Positions 31,225 to 41,780 are shown, counted from the first letter of the stretch. The stretch is 64,000 bases of DNA from Flavobacterium sp. ACN2 (GCF_002303885.1 NZ_MRCM01000006.1:1-64000), one strand, 5' to 3'. The notes: generated by a model not told the origin, from the letters alone. Made by a program: numbers and translations.

Positions 31225-32370
31225 ATGAAAAGTAAAATGACAAAACAGTTTTTTAAAAATAATAAAGCAATTGGCAAGATTGCAATTTTATTAATAACCC
31301 TTTCCCTTTCTTCATGCGGAAAAAGCGGAGAGGCACAAATGGCTCCTCCAAAGCCAGAAGTAGATTTTCTTCAGACTAATTCGGCAACAGGAGAAGTAGA
31401 AAAGAAATATCCAGGAACAGTCGAAGGTACTGTAAACGTTGACATAAAAGCTCAGGTATCAGGTTATCTAGAAGCAATTTATGTTAAAGAAGGAGACTAT
31501 GTAACCAAAGGACAATCCCTTTTTAAAATAAAAGGTGATGTTTACGCCGAACAAGTAAATAACAGTCGTGCAGCTTACAAAAGCGCTTTGGCTAATCAGG
31601 CCAATGCAAAACTAGAAGTAGAGAAAATCAAACCTTTGGTTGAAGGAAAAGTTTTCTCAGACATGCAGTTAAAAACAGCACAAGCCAATTACGAAGCCGC
31701 GACTGCACAGGTAGCACAGGCTAAAGCCGCTTTAGGATCATCTCAGTTAAATGCCGATTTCTCTTTGATTAAAGCTCCTGTAAGCGGCTATATTAGCCGT
31801 ATTCCAAACCGTATTGGAAATTTGGTTACGCCAAATGATGCCGTTCCGTTAACGACACTTTCAGAGATTAACAGCGTATTTGTTTATTTCTCTTTAACAG
31901 AAGCAGATTATTTGGCTTTTTCGAAAGACGCAAAAAACAATCAGACCGTAAGTTTAATTATGGCAGATGACAGCGAATACGATCAAAAAGGAAAACTAGA
32001 AGTGGCCAGCGGAAACATCGATCGTGCAACAGGAACAATTGCTTTAAAAGCTATTTTTCCAAATCCGAAAAAGATATTGCGTTCTGGAGGTTCTGCAAGA
32101 ATTGTCTTGAATAAAAGCTTGTCATCTGTCATTACAGTTCCAATGGCGAGCGTAAAAGACATTCAAGATAAATTTTTTGTTTTTGTTTTAAAAGAAGGAA
32201 ACAAAGTAGGCATGGTTCCCATTGAAATTGCAGGAAGCGCTGGAGCAAATTATTTTGTAAAATCTGGATTAAAACCTGGAGATAAAGTGGCGCTCAATAA
32301 CATCGATGTACTTTATGATGGCATGGAAGTCGTTCCAAAAATCGCTGCTAAAAACGCAAGCAGTAAATAA
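31225..32370 (+). CDS. RND efflux periplasmic adaptor (membrane fusion) lipoprotein
   Basis: The protein has 381 residues from the ATG of MKSKMTKQFFKNN. An upstream ORF extension has no signal and is rejected. The lipoprotein signal ends in LSLSSC. Next come PGTVEGTVNVDIKAQVSGYL and VKEGDYVTKGQSLFKI (lipoyl half), an alpha-hairpin rich in Ala/Gln (about 110-165), then FSLIKAPVSGYISRIPNRIG and the beta-barrel and membrane-proximal parts. It links the inner-membrane pump to the outer-membrane channel. It is the first gene of the three-gene efflux operon. Confidence 0.93.
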   Translation: MKSKMTKQFFKNNKAIGKIAILLITLSLSSCGKSGEAQMAPPKPEVDFLQTNSATGEVEKKYPGTVEGTVNVDIKAQVSGYLEAIYVKEGDYVTKGQSLFKIKGDVYAEQVNNSRAAYKSALANQANAKLEVEKIKPLVEGKVFSDMQLKTAQANYEAATAQVAQAKAALGSSQLNADFSLIKAPVSGYISRIPNRIGNLVTPNDAVPLTTLSEINSVFVYFSLTEADYLAFSKDAKNNQTVSLIMADDSEYDQKGKLEVASGNIDRATGTIALKAIFPNPKKILRSGGSARIVLNKSLSSVITVPMASVKDIQDKFFVFVLKEGNKVGMVPIEIAGSAGANYFVKSGLKPGDKVALNNIDVLYDGMEVVPKIAAKNASSK

Positions 32371-32397
32371 TTTTTCATTTAATAAAATAACATTTCC

Positions 32398-35300
32398 ATG
32401 TTAAAGAAAATAATAGACAGGCCAGTATTGGCCACAGTTATCTCTATTGTACTAGTTATACTGGGGATTATAGGTCTTACCCGATTATCGGTAACGCGAT
32501 TCCCAGATATTTCACCACCAACAGTTATGGTAAGCGGTTCATATCCAGGGGGAAACAGTGAAACCGTTATCCGTTCGGTAGTAACGCCTTTAGAAGAGCA
32601 GATTAACGGAGTTGAAAATATGCAGTACATTAAATCTACCGCAAGTAATGACGGATCTTTCTCTATCAGTGTCATTTTCAAACAAGGTGTAGACCCAGAT
32701 CAGGCTGCAGTAAACGTACAGAACAGAGTGCAGCAAGCCACTCCAAAATTGCCTCAGGAAGTTATCCGTATGGGATTAACAACTTCAAAACAGCAAAATA
32801 GTATGATTGTTATCTTCAACTTATATACAGATGATAATAGCAAATATGATGAGTTGTTTTTGCAGAATTACGCCAATATCAACTTAGTGCCTCAAATGAA
32901 ACGTGTTCCTGGAGTAGGGCAAGTTCAGATTTTTGGGGTAAAAGATTATTCGATGAGAATTTGGCTGGATCCTCGTAAAATGGCCAATGCAGGTTTGGTT
33001 CCGTCAGATGTAACTCAGGCCATTGCAGAACAGAGTTTAGAGTCTGCTCCAGGTAAATTGGGAGAAGAATCTTCAGCGGCATTAGAATATGTAATTCGTT
33101 ATAAAGGAAAAAAGAACAAACCAGAGCAATATGAAAATATTGTGGTTAAGAATGTCGGAAGTAATGTTTTAAGACTTAAAGATGTAGCGAGAGTAGAATT
33201 TGGTTCTATTTCGTACAGCGGTGACAATAAATCGAATAGTAAAAACGCCGTTACAATGGCCATTTTACAAACTTCGGGTTCAAATGCTAATGATATCGAA
33301 ATCGGAATCAACAAAGAAGTAGAACGATTGTCTAAATCTTTTCCTCCAGGTATCAAATACGTTAACGTAATGAGTACCAAAGAAAGATTGGATGAAGCCA
33401 CAGGTCAGGTAAAATCGACTCTTTTTGAAGCTTTTATTCTGGTATTTATTGTAGTATTCATTTTCCTTCAAGACATTCGCTCGACGATTATTCCGGCTAT
33501 TGCGGTTCCGGTCGCGATTGTGGGAACATTTTTCTTCCTGCTCGTTTTCGGATTTACGATTAACATCTTAACGCTTTTTGCTTTGGTATTGGCGATCGGA
33601 ATTGTGGTCGATGATGCGATTGTGGTCGTCGAAGCCGTGCACAGTAAAATGGAAGAAGACGAAGGAATTTCGGCCAAAGAAGCAACACACAGCGCCATGG
33701 CAGAAATTACGGGAGCGGTAATTTCGATTACTCTGGTAATGTCGGCGGTATTTATTCCGATTGGATTTATGACAGGATCTTCGGGGATTTTCTATAAACA
33801 ATTTGCTTATACGCTGGCTATTGCGATTATTATTTCGGCTGTAAATGCTTTAACATTAACGCCTGCATTATGTGCGCTTCTGCTAAAGAATCACGGATCT
33901 AAACATGGTGATCACGAGCACAAAACTACTTTTAAAGACCGTTTTTTCGTTGGATTCAATACAAGTTTCAACAATTTAACGGGAAGATATATTAAGGGTG
34001 TGCGTTTTTTAATTGGAAGAAAATGGATTGCGGCTGGTTTAGTGGCTGGAATTACAGCACTTGCCGTGTACATGATGACATCAACACCAAAAAGTTTTGT
34101 GCCTCTAGAAGATGATGGTTTCATGGTGTACAGTTTATCAATGCCACCAGGAACGGCACTTGATCGTACAACAGCAGTAATTCAGAAATTAGAAAAAGAA
34201 TTGGCTCCAATAGAAGCGATTGATGTAAATACGAGTATTACAGGATTCAATATTTTGAGTAATAGTGCCAGCCCGGCTTATGGATTAGGTTTTATTAAAC
34301 TTAAGCCAAAGAAAGACAGGGGAGCGGTTAAGGATATTGAGGAAATCATGAATATCGTAAGCGGAAAACTGGCTAAAATTAAAGAAGGTCAGATTATGGT
34401 TTTCAGAATGCCTCCAGTTGAAGGTTTTGGGGTAACAAGTGGTGCTGAAATCGTGTTGCAGGACAGAATGGCGAGAAGTCCAGAAACTTTAAAAGCTATG
34501 TCTGATAAAGTAATCGGACAGATTATGCAGCAACCTGGAGTTCAATACGCTTACACGACTTTTAGAGCCGATTATCCGCAATTGGAATTGGAAGTTGACG
34601 AAGACAAAGCACGGCAAATGGGCGTAAATATCAAGGAACTTTTAGGAAATATCCAGACGTATTTTGCAGGAGATCAATCAGCTGACTTTTCGAGATTTGG
34701 TAAGTTTTACCGTGTGAATGTAAAAGCGGATGGTATTTTTAGAATGGATGAAGATGCATTTAATGAAATTTTCGTAAGAAATGCCGATATGCAAATGGTT
34801 CCAGTAAAATCAATTGTGAAGTTCCATAAAGTGTACGGACCAGAATCGGTAAACCGTTATAACCTTTATAATTCGGTGAACATTACAGCGATGGCATTGC
34901 CAGGTTATAGTAACGGACAAATTATGGGAAATTTGGAACAAGTTTTAGATAAACTTCCATCTGATTATACGTACGAATGGACAGGTTTAAGTTTGGAGGA
35001 AAAAGCAGGAGGAAGCCAGACAGTTGCCATTTTTGGGTTGTGTTTATTGTTTGTATTCTTCCTGCTTGCTGCTCAATACGAAAGTTATTTATTGCCGCTT
35101 GCCGTATTGCTTTCTATACCTACAGGAATTTTAGGCGCTTTCGCGGGAATTAAAGCGGTTGGTTTAGATAACAATATTTATGTTCAGGTTGGATTAATCA
35201 TGCTTGTCGGACTTCTAGCTAAAAATGCCATTTTGATTGTGGAGTTTGCTTTGCAGAGACGTCTTGCCGGATTAACGATAGTTGAAGCTGCAATTGAAGG

Positions 35301-35553
35301 TTCACGATCAAGATTACGACCAATTATCATGACTTCGCTAGCTTTTATTGTCGGTATGATTCCGCTAATGTTTGCTTCTGGAGGAACTGCAGTTGGAAAC
35401 CGATCAATCAGTGTGAGTGCGGCTGTCGGAATGTTTAGCGGTGTTGTACTGGGCGTTTTTGTGATTCCGTTACTTTTCATTGTATTTCAATATTTACAGG
35501 AAAAAGTATCTAGAAAAAAGATCGCAACTCAAGTTCAAACGATAAAAGAATAA
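32398..35553 (+). CDS. RND multidrug efflux transporter (AcrB/HAE1 type)
   Basis: The 1051-residue protein is full length for the HAE1 family. It has a first membrane helix at the N-terminus, porter-domain signatures (SVTRFPDISPPTVMVSGSYP, PGVGQVQIFG), a large helix block near 340-500 with GIVVDDAIVVVEAVHSKMEE carrying the proton-relay Asp pair, and the second block after 870 (GLLAKNAILIVEFALQ, RLRPIIMTSLAFIVGMIPL). It pumps amphipathic compounds from the inner membrane and periplasm. It lies 27 bp after the adaptor gene and 2 bp before the channel gene. Confidence 0.95.
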   Translation: MLKKIIDRPVLATVISIVLVILGIIGLTRLSVTRFPDISPPTVMVSGSYPGGNSETVIRSVVTPLEEQINGVENMQYIKSTASNDGSFSISVIFKQGVDPDQAAVNVQNRVQQATPKLPQEVIRMGLTTSKQQNSMIVIFNLYTDDNSKYDELFLQNYANINLVPQMKRVPGVGQVQIFGVKDYSMRIWLDPRKMANAGLVPSDVTQAIAEQSLESAPGKLGEESSAALEYVIRYKGKKNKPEQYENIVVKNVGSNVLRLKDVARVEFGSISYSGDNKSNSKNAVTMAILQTSGSNANDIEIGINKEVERLSKSFPPGIKYVNVMSTKERLDEATGQVKSTLFEAFILVFIVVFIFLQDIRSTIIPAIAVPVAIVGTFFFLLVFGFTINILTLFALVLAIGIVVDDAIVVVEAVHSKMEEDEGISAKEATHSAMAEITGAVISITLVMSAVFIPIGFMTGSSGIFYKQFAYTLAIAIIISAVNALTLTPALCALLLKNHGSKHGDHEHKTTFKDRFFVGFNTSFNNLTGRYIKGVRFLIGRKWIAAGLVAGITALAVYMMTSTPKSFVPLEDDGFMVYSLSMPPGTALDRTTAVIQKLEKELAPIEAIDVNTSITGFNILSNSASPAYGLGFIKLKPKKDRGAVKDIEEIMNIVSGKLAKIKEGQIMVFRMPPVEGFGVTSGAEIVLQDRMARSPETLKAMSDKVIGQIMQQPGVQYAYTTFRADYPQLELEVDEDKARQMGVNIKELLGNIQTYFAGDQSADFSRFGKFYRVNVKADGIFRMDEDAFNEIFVRNADMQMVPVKSIVKFHKVYGPESVNRYNLYNSVNITAMALPGYSNGQIMGNLEQVLDKLPSDYTYEWTGLSLEEKAGGSQTVAIFGLCLLFVFFLLAAQYESYLLPLAVLLSIPTGILGAFAGIKAVGLDNNIYVQVGLIMLVGLLAKNAILIVEFALQRRLAGLTIVEAAIEGSRSRLRPIIMTSLAFIVGMIPLMFASGGTAVGNRSISVSAAVGMFSGVVLGVFVIPLLFIVFQYLQEKVSRKKIATQVQTIKE

Positions 35554-35555
35554 GA

Positions 35556-36965
35556 ATGAAAACATTATATAAAATCGGAATGGTTTTACTTACCGGATCG
35601 ATCATGACATCGTGTGTGGTAGGCAAAAAATATTCTCGTACAGATTTAAATGCTCCAGAAAAGTACCGCGAAGAAGTCGCGGTTACTGGAGATACAGTTT
35701 TGCTTCCGTGGAAAAACTATTACAAAGATCCTTTGCTGGTTGCTTTGATTGAAAAAGCTTTAATCAAAAACAATGAAGTTATCATTGCTATGAAAAGTAT
35801 GGAACAGCTCGACCTCAGTTATAAACAAGCCAAATTATCGTTATTACCCACACTAGATTTCGATGCTGGAGCGAGCCGTTCTTATCCATCAAAAAATTCT
35901 TTGAATGGATCTTTGAGTCAACAGTTTATTGGTAAAGATTATATGGATGACTATAGCGCTAATCTTCGTCTTTCTTGGGAAGTCGATATTTGGGGAAAGG
36001 CAGCCATGCAGAAAAGAGATGCTAAAGCGGCCTATTTTGCTCAAAAAGAAAACCTTTCAGCATTAAAGACTCGAATTATTGTTCAGGTAGCGCAGTCTTA
36101 TTATAATCTTTTAGGTTTAGATGAACAGCTGAAAATTGCAGAAAAAAACATCGAGTTGAGCACGAATACTTTGAGCATGATGCAATTGCAATACAAATCG
36201 GGTTCTATTAGTTCTTTGGCAGTAAACCAAACTGAGGCTCAGAAAAAAACGGCCGAATTGCTAGTGCCTTTAGCGAAAGCGAATATTGCAGTTCAGGAAA
36301 ATGCTTTGCAGATTTTATGCGGACAATATCCAGATAAGATTGAAAGAGCTGGAAATATTGATGCTGCCGAAGTTTCGGTACTTTTTCCAACAGGAATTCC
36401 AGCTTCACTTTTAAGCAGAAGGCCAGATGTAAAAGCGAGCGAATATGCGGTAATGTCTGCCAATGCTAAAACGGGATTAGCAAAAGCAACGATGTATCCG
36501 ACTTTAAGTCTGAGTCCGTCGATTGGTTTGAACTCTTTTGAATTTGAAAACTGGTTTAATTTTCCAGGTTCTGTTACCAAAACAATTGCGGCAAATTTAG
36601 CACAGCCCATTTTTAGAAAAAAAGCCTTGCGAACAGCTTATGAAGTAGCAGTTTTAGAACAAGAAAAAGCGGTTGTACAATTCAAACAGTCATTTATAAC
36701 AGCAGTTGGCGAAGTAAATGATGCCATGTCTAGATTGAAATATGCAGACGAACGTATTGTTTTAGCAAAAGATAAAGCAGAATCTCTAGATAAAGCAACT
36801 TCAGATGCTTCTCTACTTTATAAGAGCGGAATGGCCAATTATCTTGAAGTAATCGCAGCGCAGAACAGTTCGCTTCAAAACGAATTGGATCTGGTAACCA
36901 TAAAACTCGAAAAACTGAATGCAGCAATTAACCTGTACCGTGCTTTAGGAGGCGGAGTAGAGTAG
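35556..36965 (+). CDS. Outer-membrane efflux channel lipoprotein (OprM/NodT type)
   Basis: The 469-residue protein has a lipoprotein signal ending in IMTSC. NodT/OprM signatures are PWKNYYKDPLLVALIEKAL, LSWEVDIWGKAAMQKRDAKA, GIPASLLSRRPDVKASEYAV and ANLAQPIFRKKAL. It forms the trimeric channel of the pump encoded upstream. A hairpin terminator follows at 36981. Confidence 0.93.
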   Translation: MKTLYKIGMVLLTGSIMTSCVVGKKYSRTDLNAPEKYREEVAVTGDTVLLPWKNYYKDPLLVALIEKALIKNNEVIIAMKSMEQLDLSYKQAKLSLLPTLDFDAGASRSYPSKNSLNGSLSQQFIGKDYMDDYSANLRLSWEVDIWGKAAMQKRDAKAAYFAQKENLSALKTRIIVQVAQSYYNLLGLDEQLKIAEKNIELSTNTLSMMQLQYKSGSISSLAVNQTEAQKKTAELLVPLAKANIAVQENALQILCGQYPDKIERAGNIDAAEVSVLFPTGIPASLLSRRPDVKASEYAVMSANAKTGLAKATMYPTLSLSPSIGLNSFEFENWFNFPGSVTKTIAANLAQPIFRKKALRTAYEVAVLEQEKAVVQFKQSFITAVGEVNDAMSRLKYADERIVLAKDKAESLDKATSDASLLYKSGMANYLEVIAAQNSSLQNELDLVTIKLEKLNAAINLYRALGGGVE

Positions 36966-36980
36966 TACTTAATTTTTCTT

Positions 36981-37020
36981 AATTCACCATTACTATAAGA
37001 AATTATAGAGATGGTGAATT
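36981..37020 (+). terminator. Terminator of the RND operon
   Basis: An inverted repeat AATTCACCAT / ATGGTGAATT (10 bp, 20-base loop) is followed by TTCTTTT, 16 bp after the stop codon. Confidence 0.65.
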
Positions 37021-37047
37021 TTCTTTTGAATTGATTTTATCTGATTT

Positions 37048-37830
37048 ATGGACAAAATTACTTTTACCCGATCAGAACTTTATAGCTTGGTTTGGAAATT
37101 TCCAATTCCGCAGATTGCAAAACATTATGAAGTTTCTAGTATGGGAATTAAAAATGCTTGCGAAAAAATGAATATTCCGCTTCCTAAAAGCAGACACTGG
37201 ATTGGACCCGCATATAAGAGGAAAAATGTTCCTCAACTTTCATTGGATTTTAAAGGAAATAATGAAATTGCCATTTTGAAAAAGACGTACGAAATGCAAC
37301 TTCGAGTTCCTTCAAAATCTACACCTTTGCTTGATTTGGCTCAAAGTATAAAGAACGATGTCGATGCTCCGTTGACCATTAGCGATAAGCTAGAAAATCC
37401 GTTTGAGGTTATTACGGCAACCAAGCAATATTGGAAAGACAAAACTTTAAATCAAGATATTCAGCCAGATAAATTGGAGATTTTAGATTTAAATGTTTCT
37501 AAAGAAAACTTGAATCGGGCTTTGCTGTTTATGAATGCTTTAATCAAACTGATTCAATATCGCGGACATGAATTTAGAAAAGGTCTTGATGGTTTGGATA
37601 CAATCGTCTTTAAAAATGAAAATGAAATAAAAATCGATTTGAGAGAAGCGCAGAAAAGAATAACCAAAACAGGTTTAAGAGAAACTTCTGGCTACATTTT
37701 TACAGGCGATTTCATTTTTAGAATTTCAAGAGGATCTAATAAAAAAGAATGGCGTGATGGCAAGATTACTTTAGAAAATAATCTTGCATTAATTATGGCT
37801 AAAATAGAATTAATGGGCGCCGAAGAGTAG
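37048..37830 (+). CDS. Protein with an N-terminal helix-turn-helix-like domain, function unknown
   Basis: The 260-residue protein starts ITFTRSELYSLVWKFPIPQI, then AKHYEVSSMGIKNACEKMNI and PLPKSRHWIG. This is a widespread domain whose first helices look like a DNA-binding HTH. The C-terminal half (NRALLFMNALIKLIQYRGHE, EIKIDLREAQKRI) is of unrecognised type. It is a single gene convergent with the TPR histidine kinase, with only 4 bp between the stops. A regulatory role is possible but not shown. Confidence 0.65.
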   Translation: MDKITFTRSELYSLVWKFPIPQIAKHYEVSSMGIKNACEKMNIPLPKSRHWIGPAYKRKNVPQLSLDFKGNNEIAILKKTYEMQLRVPSKSTPLLDLAQSIKNDVDAPLTISDKLENPFEVITATKQYWKDKTLNQDIQPDKLEILDLNVSKENLNRALLFMNALIKLIQYRGHEFRKGLDGLDTIVFKNENEIKIDLREAQKRITKTGLRETSGYIFTGDFIFRISRGSNKKEWRDGKITLENNLALIMAKIELMGAEE

Positions 37831-37834
37831 TTTT

Positions 37835-40240
37835 TTATCTAAATTCCTTTTTAAATACTAACTCAAAGCTAAGTCCATTTTCATTTTTAATAGCTAAATC
37901 TCCTTCAAGCGTATTGCTTAAGCCGTTTATAAGTGTCATTCCGAACGAATTGCTATTTTGCAATTCTACGATATCCTGTATGCCGATTCCATTATCAGAA
38001 ATAAACAACTTATAGCAGTTTTCTGAAATCTCAGATAAAGAAAGCCTAATAATGCAATTTTGCCTATCTTTAAAAGCATATTTTATCGAATTGGTGATTA
38101 CTTCGTTGATAATTAAACCCAATGCAATTGCTTGCGAAATATCCAATTCTATTGCATCAATTTGAACTTCAAAATGAATGTATTCTGCATTGAAAGACTC
38201 TTTTAGATACTCAACCAATTCATTGCAGTAATCGGGCATATCAATCATAGAAACATTGTCTTCCTTATATAATTTTTGATGAATCAATGACATGGCATAA
38301 ATTCTGTTTTGGCTGTTTTTTATGGTAGAAATCGCCAAATCATCTTTTAAATAAGAAGATTGAGAATTAAGCAGACTAATGATGGTTTGAAGATTGTTTT
38401 TTACCCGATGATGAATTTCTTTCAAAAGCCATTCTTTTTCTTCAACCAAACGCTCCAATTTTACATTTTTAAGCTTAATTTCTTTTTCTTTTAATTGAAG
38501 ACGGCTCGTGCTGCGCTGTTTTATTTTGGCTCTGTTGTACAATAAAATAATGATAATCAGCAATAAAAATAAACTGCTTATAGAAATTGTATTTAAAAGT
38601 TTGGAAGAATGCAATTCACGTTTCTGAAGATCGGTCTGCTGTTTTAAAGATTTTATATTTTGTATTTTGGCACTTGTTTCAAACTTGAATTTCAAATTTT
38701 CATAATCAAGGTTTTTACGCATGTTATCCATCGAATCTTGAATTCGAGTATAGTTTCTCATGTGTTCGATCGCAGAAAAATATTTTCCGTTTACGGAGTC
38801 AATTTTGAATAAAGTAAGTTCCAAAACATAACGGTTAAAACCCTCTGTATTATGAGTTGTAGCAAGAATGCGATTGGTTATTTCTTCTGCTTTTTGAGGT
38901 TTATTAATTTTGACATAAAACAGCGCCATAATCGAAGTACAGGTCGCGACATCTTTGAGTGTTTCTGCTGAATTTAGTTTTTTTGCAAAAAAATCAAGTT
39001 TTTCATAACAAGCTTCTGCTTCTTTCAACTTTCCTAATTCTTCATAACAGCGCGCCTTAAGCTGATTTAGAATCATATTGTCTAAATCATTTTTTGGAGG
39101 GTATTTTTTAGAGTTGCTTTCCAGATATTTTAATGCTTCTGAATATTTAGAATTATCCATTAATGCCCTTACAGAACCAAAAAAACTTTTGTACCAAGTC
39201 CCCGCATTAATTTCTCTTTGATTGTACTCAATTCCTTTCTGATAAAATTTAATGGCATCATCATAATAGCCCGTGCTGTTGTAAATATTGCCGAGGCGTA
39301 TATAAAAACTATCTGCAAAAGCATAATCTTTTGTTTTCTCCATCGAGCTAACGCTCCTTAAAGCGTAATATAGCGCATCTTTAAAATTATTGTTGAATAA
39401 ATCGATATACGAAATAGTCGTTTCGGTATATTGTGTGTATAGAAAACCAATTTTTTTCTGAAGATTAAGACTTATAAGGAGTTCTTGTTTGGCCAATTTC
39501 ATTTTACCAGTCCAAAAATGAACCGGAATTATTTTCATATAGGTTTCAAGCTCTTTTTCTTTGTTGCCTAATTTTTTATAAATAGCCAAAGCCTCAGCTA
39601 AAATAACTGCTTTTTCTTTGTTGCTATCGGGCATAAACGTGCCTTGATTGTCAATAGCTTCTGCTAATATTTTTTCGTCTTGTGTTTTTCTTGCGGCATT
39701 AACTAGTTGCGAAAAAATGGTGCTGCTCAGTTGTGGTTTGTCTGCTTGGTAATAATATTTGGCAAGAAGATATTTAGATTGAAAATGCCACTTTTGAATT
39801 TTGGATTTTTCTGCCAGTTTTTGGGCTTTGTTAATATACAAAAGCGCATTTTTTAGATCATCTTTTTTTGCGCCAGCTTTAAAAAGATAAAAACTCCCAA
39901 TTTGCAAGGACAGTCTAATTTGATCGACTGTATTTAATCTTGGCAATAGCAATTCTGCTCCGCGGGCGTAATTATTGGTAATTAAATTGTTTCCCGGAAA
40001 GTTAGACCCATCATTAAAACCTTCATCATTGGCAAGCGTGTACGGAAGTTTGTGCGCTTTGCTAGCCAAAATCATCGCGCTGTCAATATCTATCGAACCT
40101 TGATTAACGTTCCGAAGATAAATAGCGACATTATGCAGCATCAATCTATCTTTCTTAAGCTTAAGTTTATTGGATTCATTTTGGCTAAAAGTGGTTGTGG
40201 TAAAGAAAGTTAGTAAAAGTAAGAAAATTACTTTTTTCAT
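37835..40240 (-). CDS. TPR-containing sensor histidine kinase (HisKA_2 class)
   Basis: The 801-residue protein has a signal peptide (MKKVIFLLLLTFFTTTTFSQ), a long periplasmic TPR array (about 60-500; for example LGNIYNSTGYYDDAIKFYQK, ALKYLESNSKKYPPKND), and one membrane helix near 555-575 (ISISSLFLLLIIIILLY). A cytoplasmic HisKA_2 core has the phospho-acceptor His in LLKEIHHRVKNNLQTIISLL. The ATP site is in GLIINEVITNSIKYAF and DNGIGI. No response regulator gene is adjacent, so it is an orphan kinase in this window. Confidence 0.88.
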   Translation of the reverse strand: MKKVIFLLLLTFFTTTTFSQNESNKLKLKKDRLMLHNVAIYLRNVNQGSIDIDSAMILASKAHKLPYTLANDEGFNDGSNFPGNNLITNNYARGAELLLPRLNTVDQIRLSLQIGSFYLFKAGAKKDDLKNALLYINKAQKLAEKSKIQKWHFQSKYLLAKYYYQADKPQLSSTIFSQLVNAARKTQDEKILAEAIDNQGTFMPDSNKEKAVILAEALAIYKKLGNKEKELETYMKIIPVHFWTGKMKLAKQELLISLNLQKKIGFLYTQYTETTISYIDLFNNNFKDALYYALRSVSSMEKTKDYAFADSFYIRLGNIYNSTGYYDDAIKFYQKGIEYNQREINAGTWYKSFFGSVRALMDNSKYSEALKYLESNSKKYPPKNDLDNMILNQLKARCYEELGKLKEAEACYEKLDFFAKKLNSAETLKDVATCTSIMALFYVKINKPQKAEEITNRILATTHNTEGFNRYVLELTLFKIDSVNGKYFSAIEHMRNYTRIQDSMDNMRKNLDYENLKFKFETSAKIQNIKSLKQQTDLQKRELHSSKLLNTISISSLFLLLIIIILLYNRAKIKQRSTSRLQLKEKEIKLKNVKLERLVEEKEWLLKEIHHRVKNNLQTIISLLNSQSSYLKDDLAISTIKNSQNRIYAMSLIHQKLYKEDNVSMIDMPDYCNELVEYLKESFNAEYIHFEVQIDAIELDISQAIALGLIINEVITNSIKYAFKDRQNCIIRLSLSEISENCYKLFISDNGIGIQDIVELQNSNSFGMTLINGLSNTLEGDLAIKNENGLSFELVFKKEFR

Positions 40241-40342
40241 GTTTAGGATTGTTTGGAGGAGTAAAACTAAGGGATTTAAAAGTGTTTAAAAAACATTTTT
40301 ATTGATAATTTATTGCTCCGAAGAAGAATTATGTGATGAAAC

Positions 40343-40388
40343 GATTATAAAAAAGCTGTCTAGAATGTAGACAGCTTTTTTTATAATC
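40343..40388. terminator. Bidirectional terminator
   Basis: Perfect arms AGCTGTCTA / TAGACAGCT with a 5-base loop are flanked by A and T tracts and by GATTATAA/TTATAATC. It lies in the gap between the kinase promoter and the end of the DUF4291 gene and would end transcription of the latter. Confidence 0.8.
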
Positions 40389-40471
40389 ATTTCATATACT
40401 TTTTGAGCGAATGCACTTATTTCTTTTTAAATTGTAATTCTTGCATGGCTTTTTTGTTACATGTTTTTTGA

Positions 40472-41626
40472 TCAAAAATACCAAAACGCTCTACTATGGA
40501 TTTCTTTATACACATATTCTTCACTAAAAGATTCAATAAAATAGTCGGCTGTTTGGGGCGCAAAGCCTTCAACATTTTCTACCAGAAAATCCTTATTCGC
40601 TGCTATGTACTCTTTTGTTGGTTGAAGACCCAATGGATAAAAAATCATTTCACCATCAAATCCACACCAAGTGTCAAAATCAACCATTTTAGCTTCTAAA
40701 ATTAAATGAAGATCAATTGCATCTTTGTTTTTGCTAGCAAAGTAACTAAACATTAAAAGGTCTTCGCACATACAATCAAATACTCCTAATTCATCATCTC
40801 TTCTGTACGCAATAGCAGTTTTTAATAGATATCTTGACAGTTCGGTATTTTTGTAATTTTTCACATAACCAACAAATTCAGCTCTTTCAGGTTCATCACT
40901 GTCAATTAACAATTTCTCAAAATTGGCTTGGGTGATTGTCTTTGTAGTGTTAAATTCTGAAATTATTCCTTCTACAAATGGTGTACGAAAAACTTCAGGA
41001 ATTGAAAATTTCTCTTTTAAAGCGCTGTTGACTTCAATTATGGATTCATTCATTACATAAAACCATTCGTCACCGCTATCAATTTTCGTTTTTTGTTCTT
41101 TTACAAAAGAGGTAATATCTTGAATTGATTTTATGAACTCGTTATTGAATTTTTGTAATGCCTCATTTTTAATTCCGATTTGAACGGCTCTGCGTCTTAG
41201 CTTTTCTCCTTTAAAATTGTGGTCTGGATCCCATTGAATCCTTACATTGCTGTTGCTTAGATTTTCTCGCCATGTTGATTCATCTCCGTATGATTTGTCG
41301 TAGCTTGTCAAAACACCATTAGCGAGAAGTTCTTCGAAACCTTCAAAAGTCATCTCGATAGCTAAAATGCGGCTTTGGTTATTATCTTTTTCAGCCCAAT
41401 CACTTCTGTACATCATCCACAAAAAATTAGGCTTTATCCAAGTCATTCTCTCGAAGCTGTAATCTGTTCCTCCGAATTTTTGATTTTTTATAGCATAGTC
41501 TGCAATGCTATCATTGAATGCCTGATAGACAAAAATATTGGATCCATTTTTTTGTCCAAGTATAAAATTTCCTTCTTGGGGAAGTCCTTTCTCATATCGG
41601 TGATGTTGGATTGTCTTTAGGTTCAT
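40472..41626 (-). CDS. DUF4291 protein with an unrecognised C-terminal domain
   Basis: The protein has 384 residues. The first 195 or so match DUF4291 (VYQAFNDSIADYAIKNQKFG, MTWIKPNFLWMMYRSDWAEK, RILAIEMTFEGFEELL, RIQWDPDHN...RRRAVQIG). DUF4291 alone is about 200 residues, so the remaining 190 residues (FVMNES... to RAFWYF) are an added domain of unknown type. It includes a Cys-containing stretch (DCMCEDLLMFSYFASKNKD). The function of DUF4291 is not known. It is a single gene with its own terminator downstream. Confidence 0.75.
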   Translation of the reverse strand: MNLKTIQHHRYEKGLPQEGNFILGQKNGSNIFVYQAFNDSIADYAIKNQKFGGTDYSFERMTWIKPNFLWMMYRSDWAEKDNNQSRILAIEMTFEGFEELLANGVLTSYDKSYGDESTWRENLSNSNVRIQWDPDHNFKGEKLRRRAVQIGIKNEALQKFNNEFIKSIQDITSFVKEQKTKIDSGDEWFYVMNESIIEVNSALKEKFSIPEVFRTPFVEGIISEFNTTKTITQANFEKLLIDSDEPERAEFVGYVKNYKNTELSRYLLKTAIAYRRDDELGVFDCMCEDLLMFSYFASKNKDAIDLHLILEAKMVDFDTWCGFDGEMIFYPLGLQPTKEYIAANKDFLVENVEGFAPQTADYFIESFSEEYVYKEIHSRAFWYF

Positions 41627-41780
41627 TTTTATTACGATTAATACAATTGCATATCAAGTTCATCAAAATCTTATATTTTGTGATCATTTGATATGCCATA
41701 AAGTTTATTTTTGTCCACTTTCCCTCCAAATATAGAATGTTTTCTTAATAAAAAATAAAAAAACTTTAATTCCCCAAACA

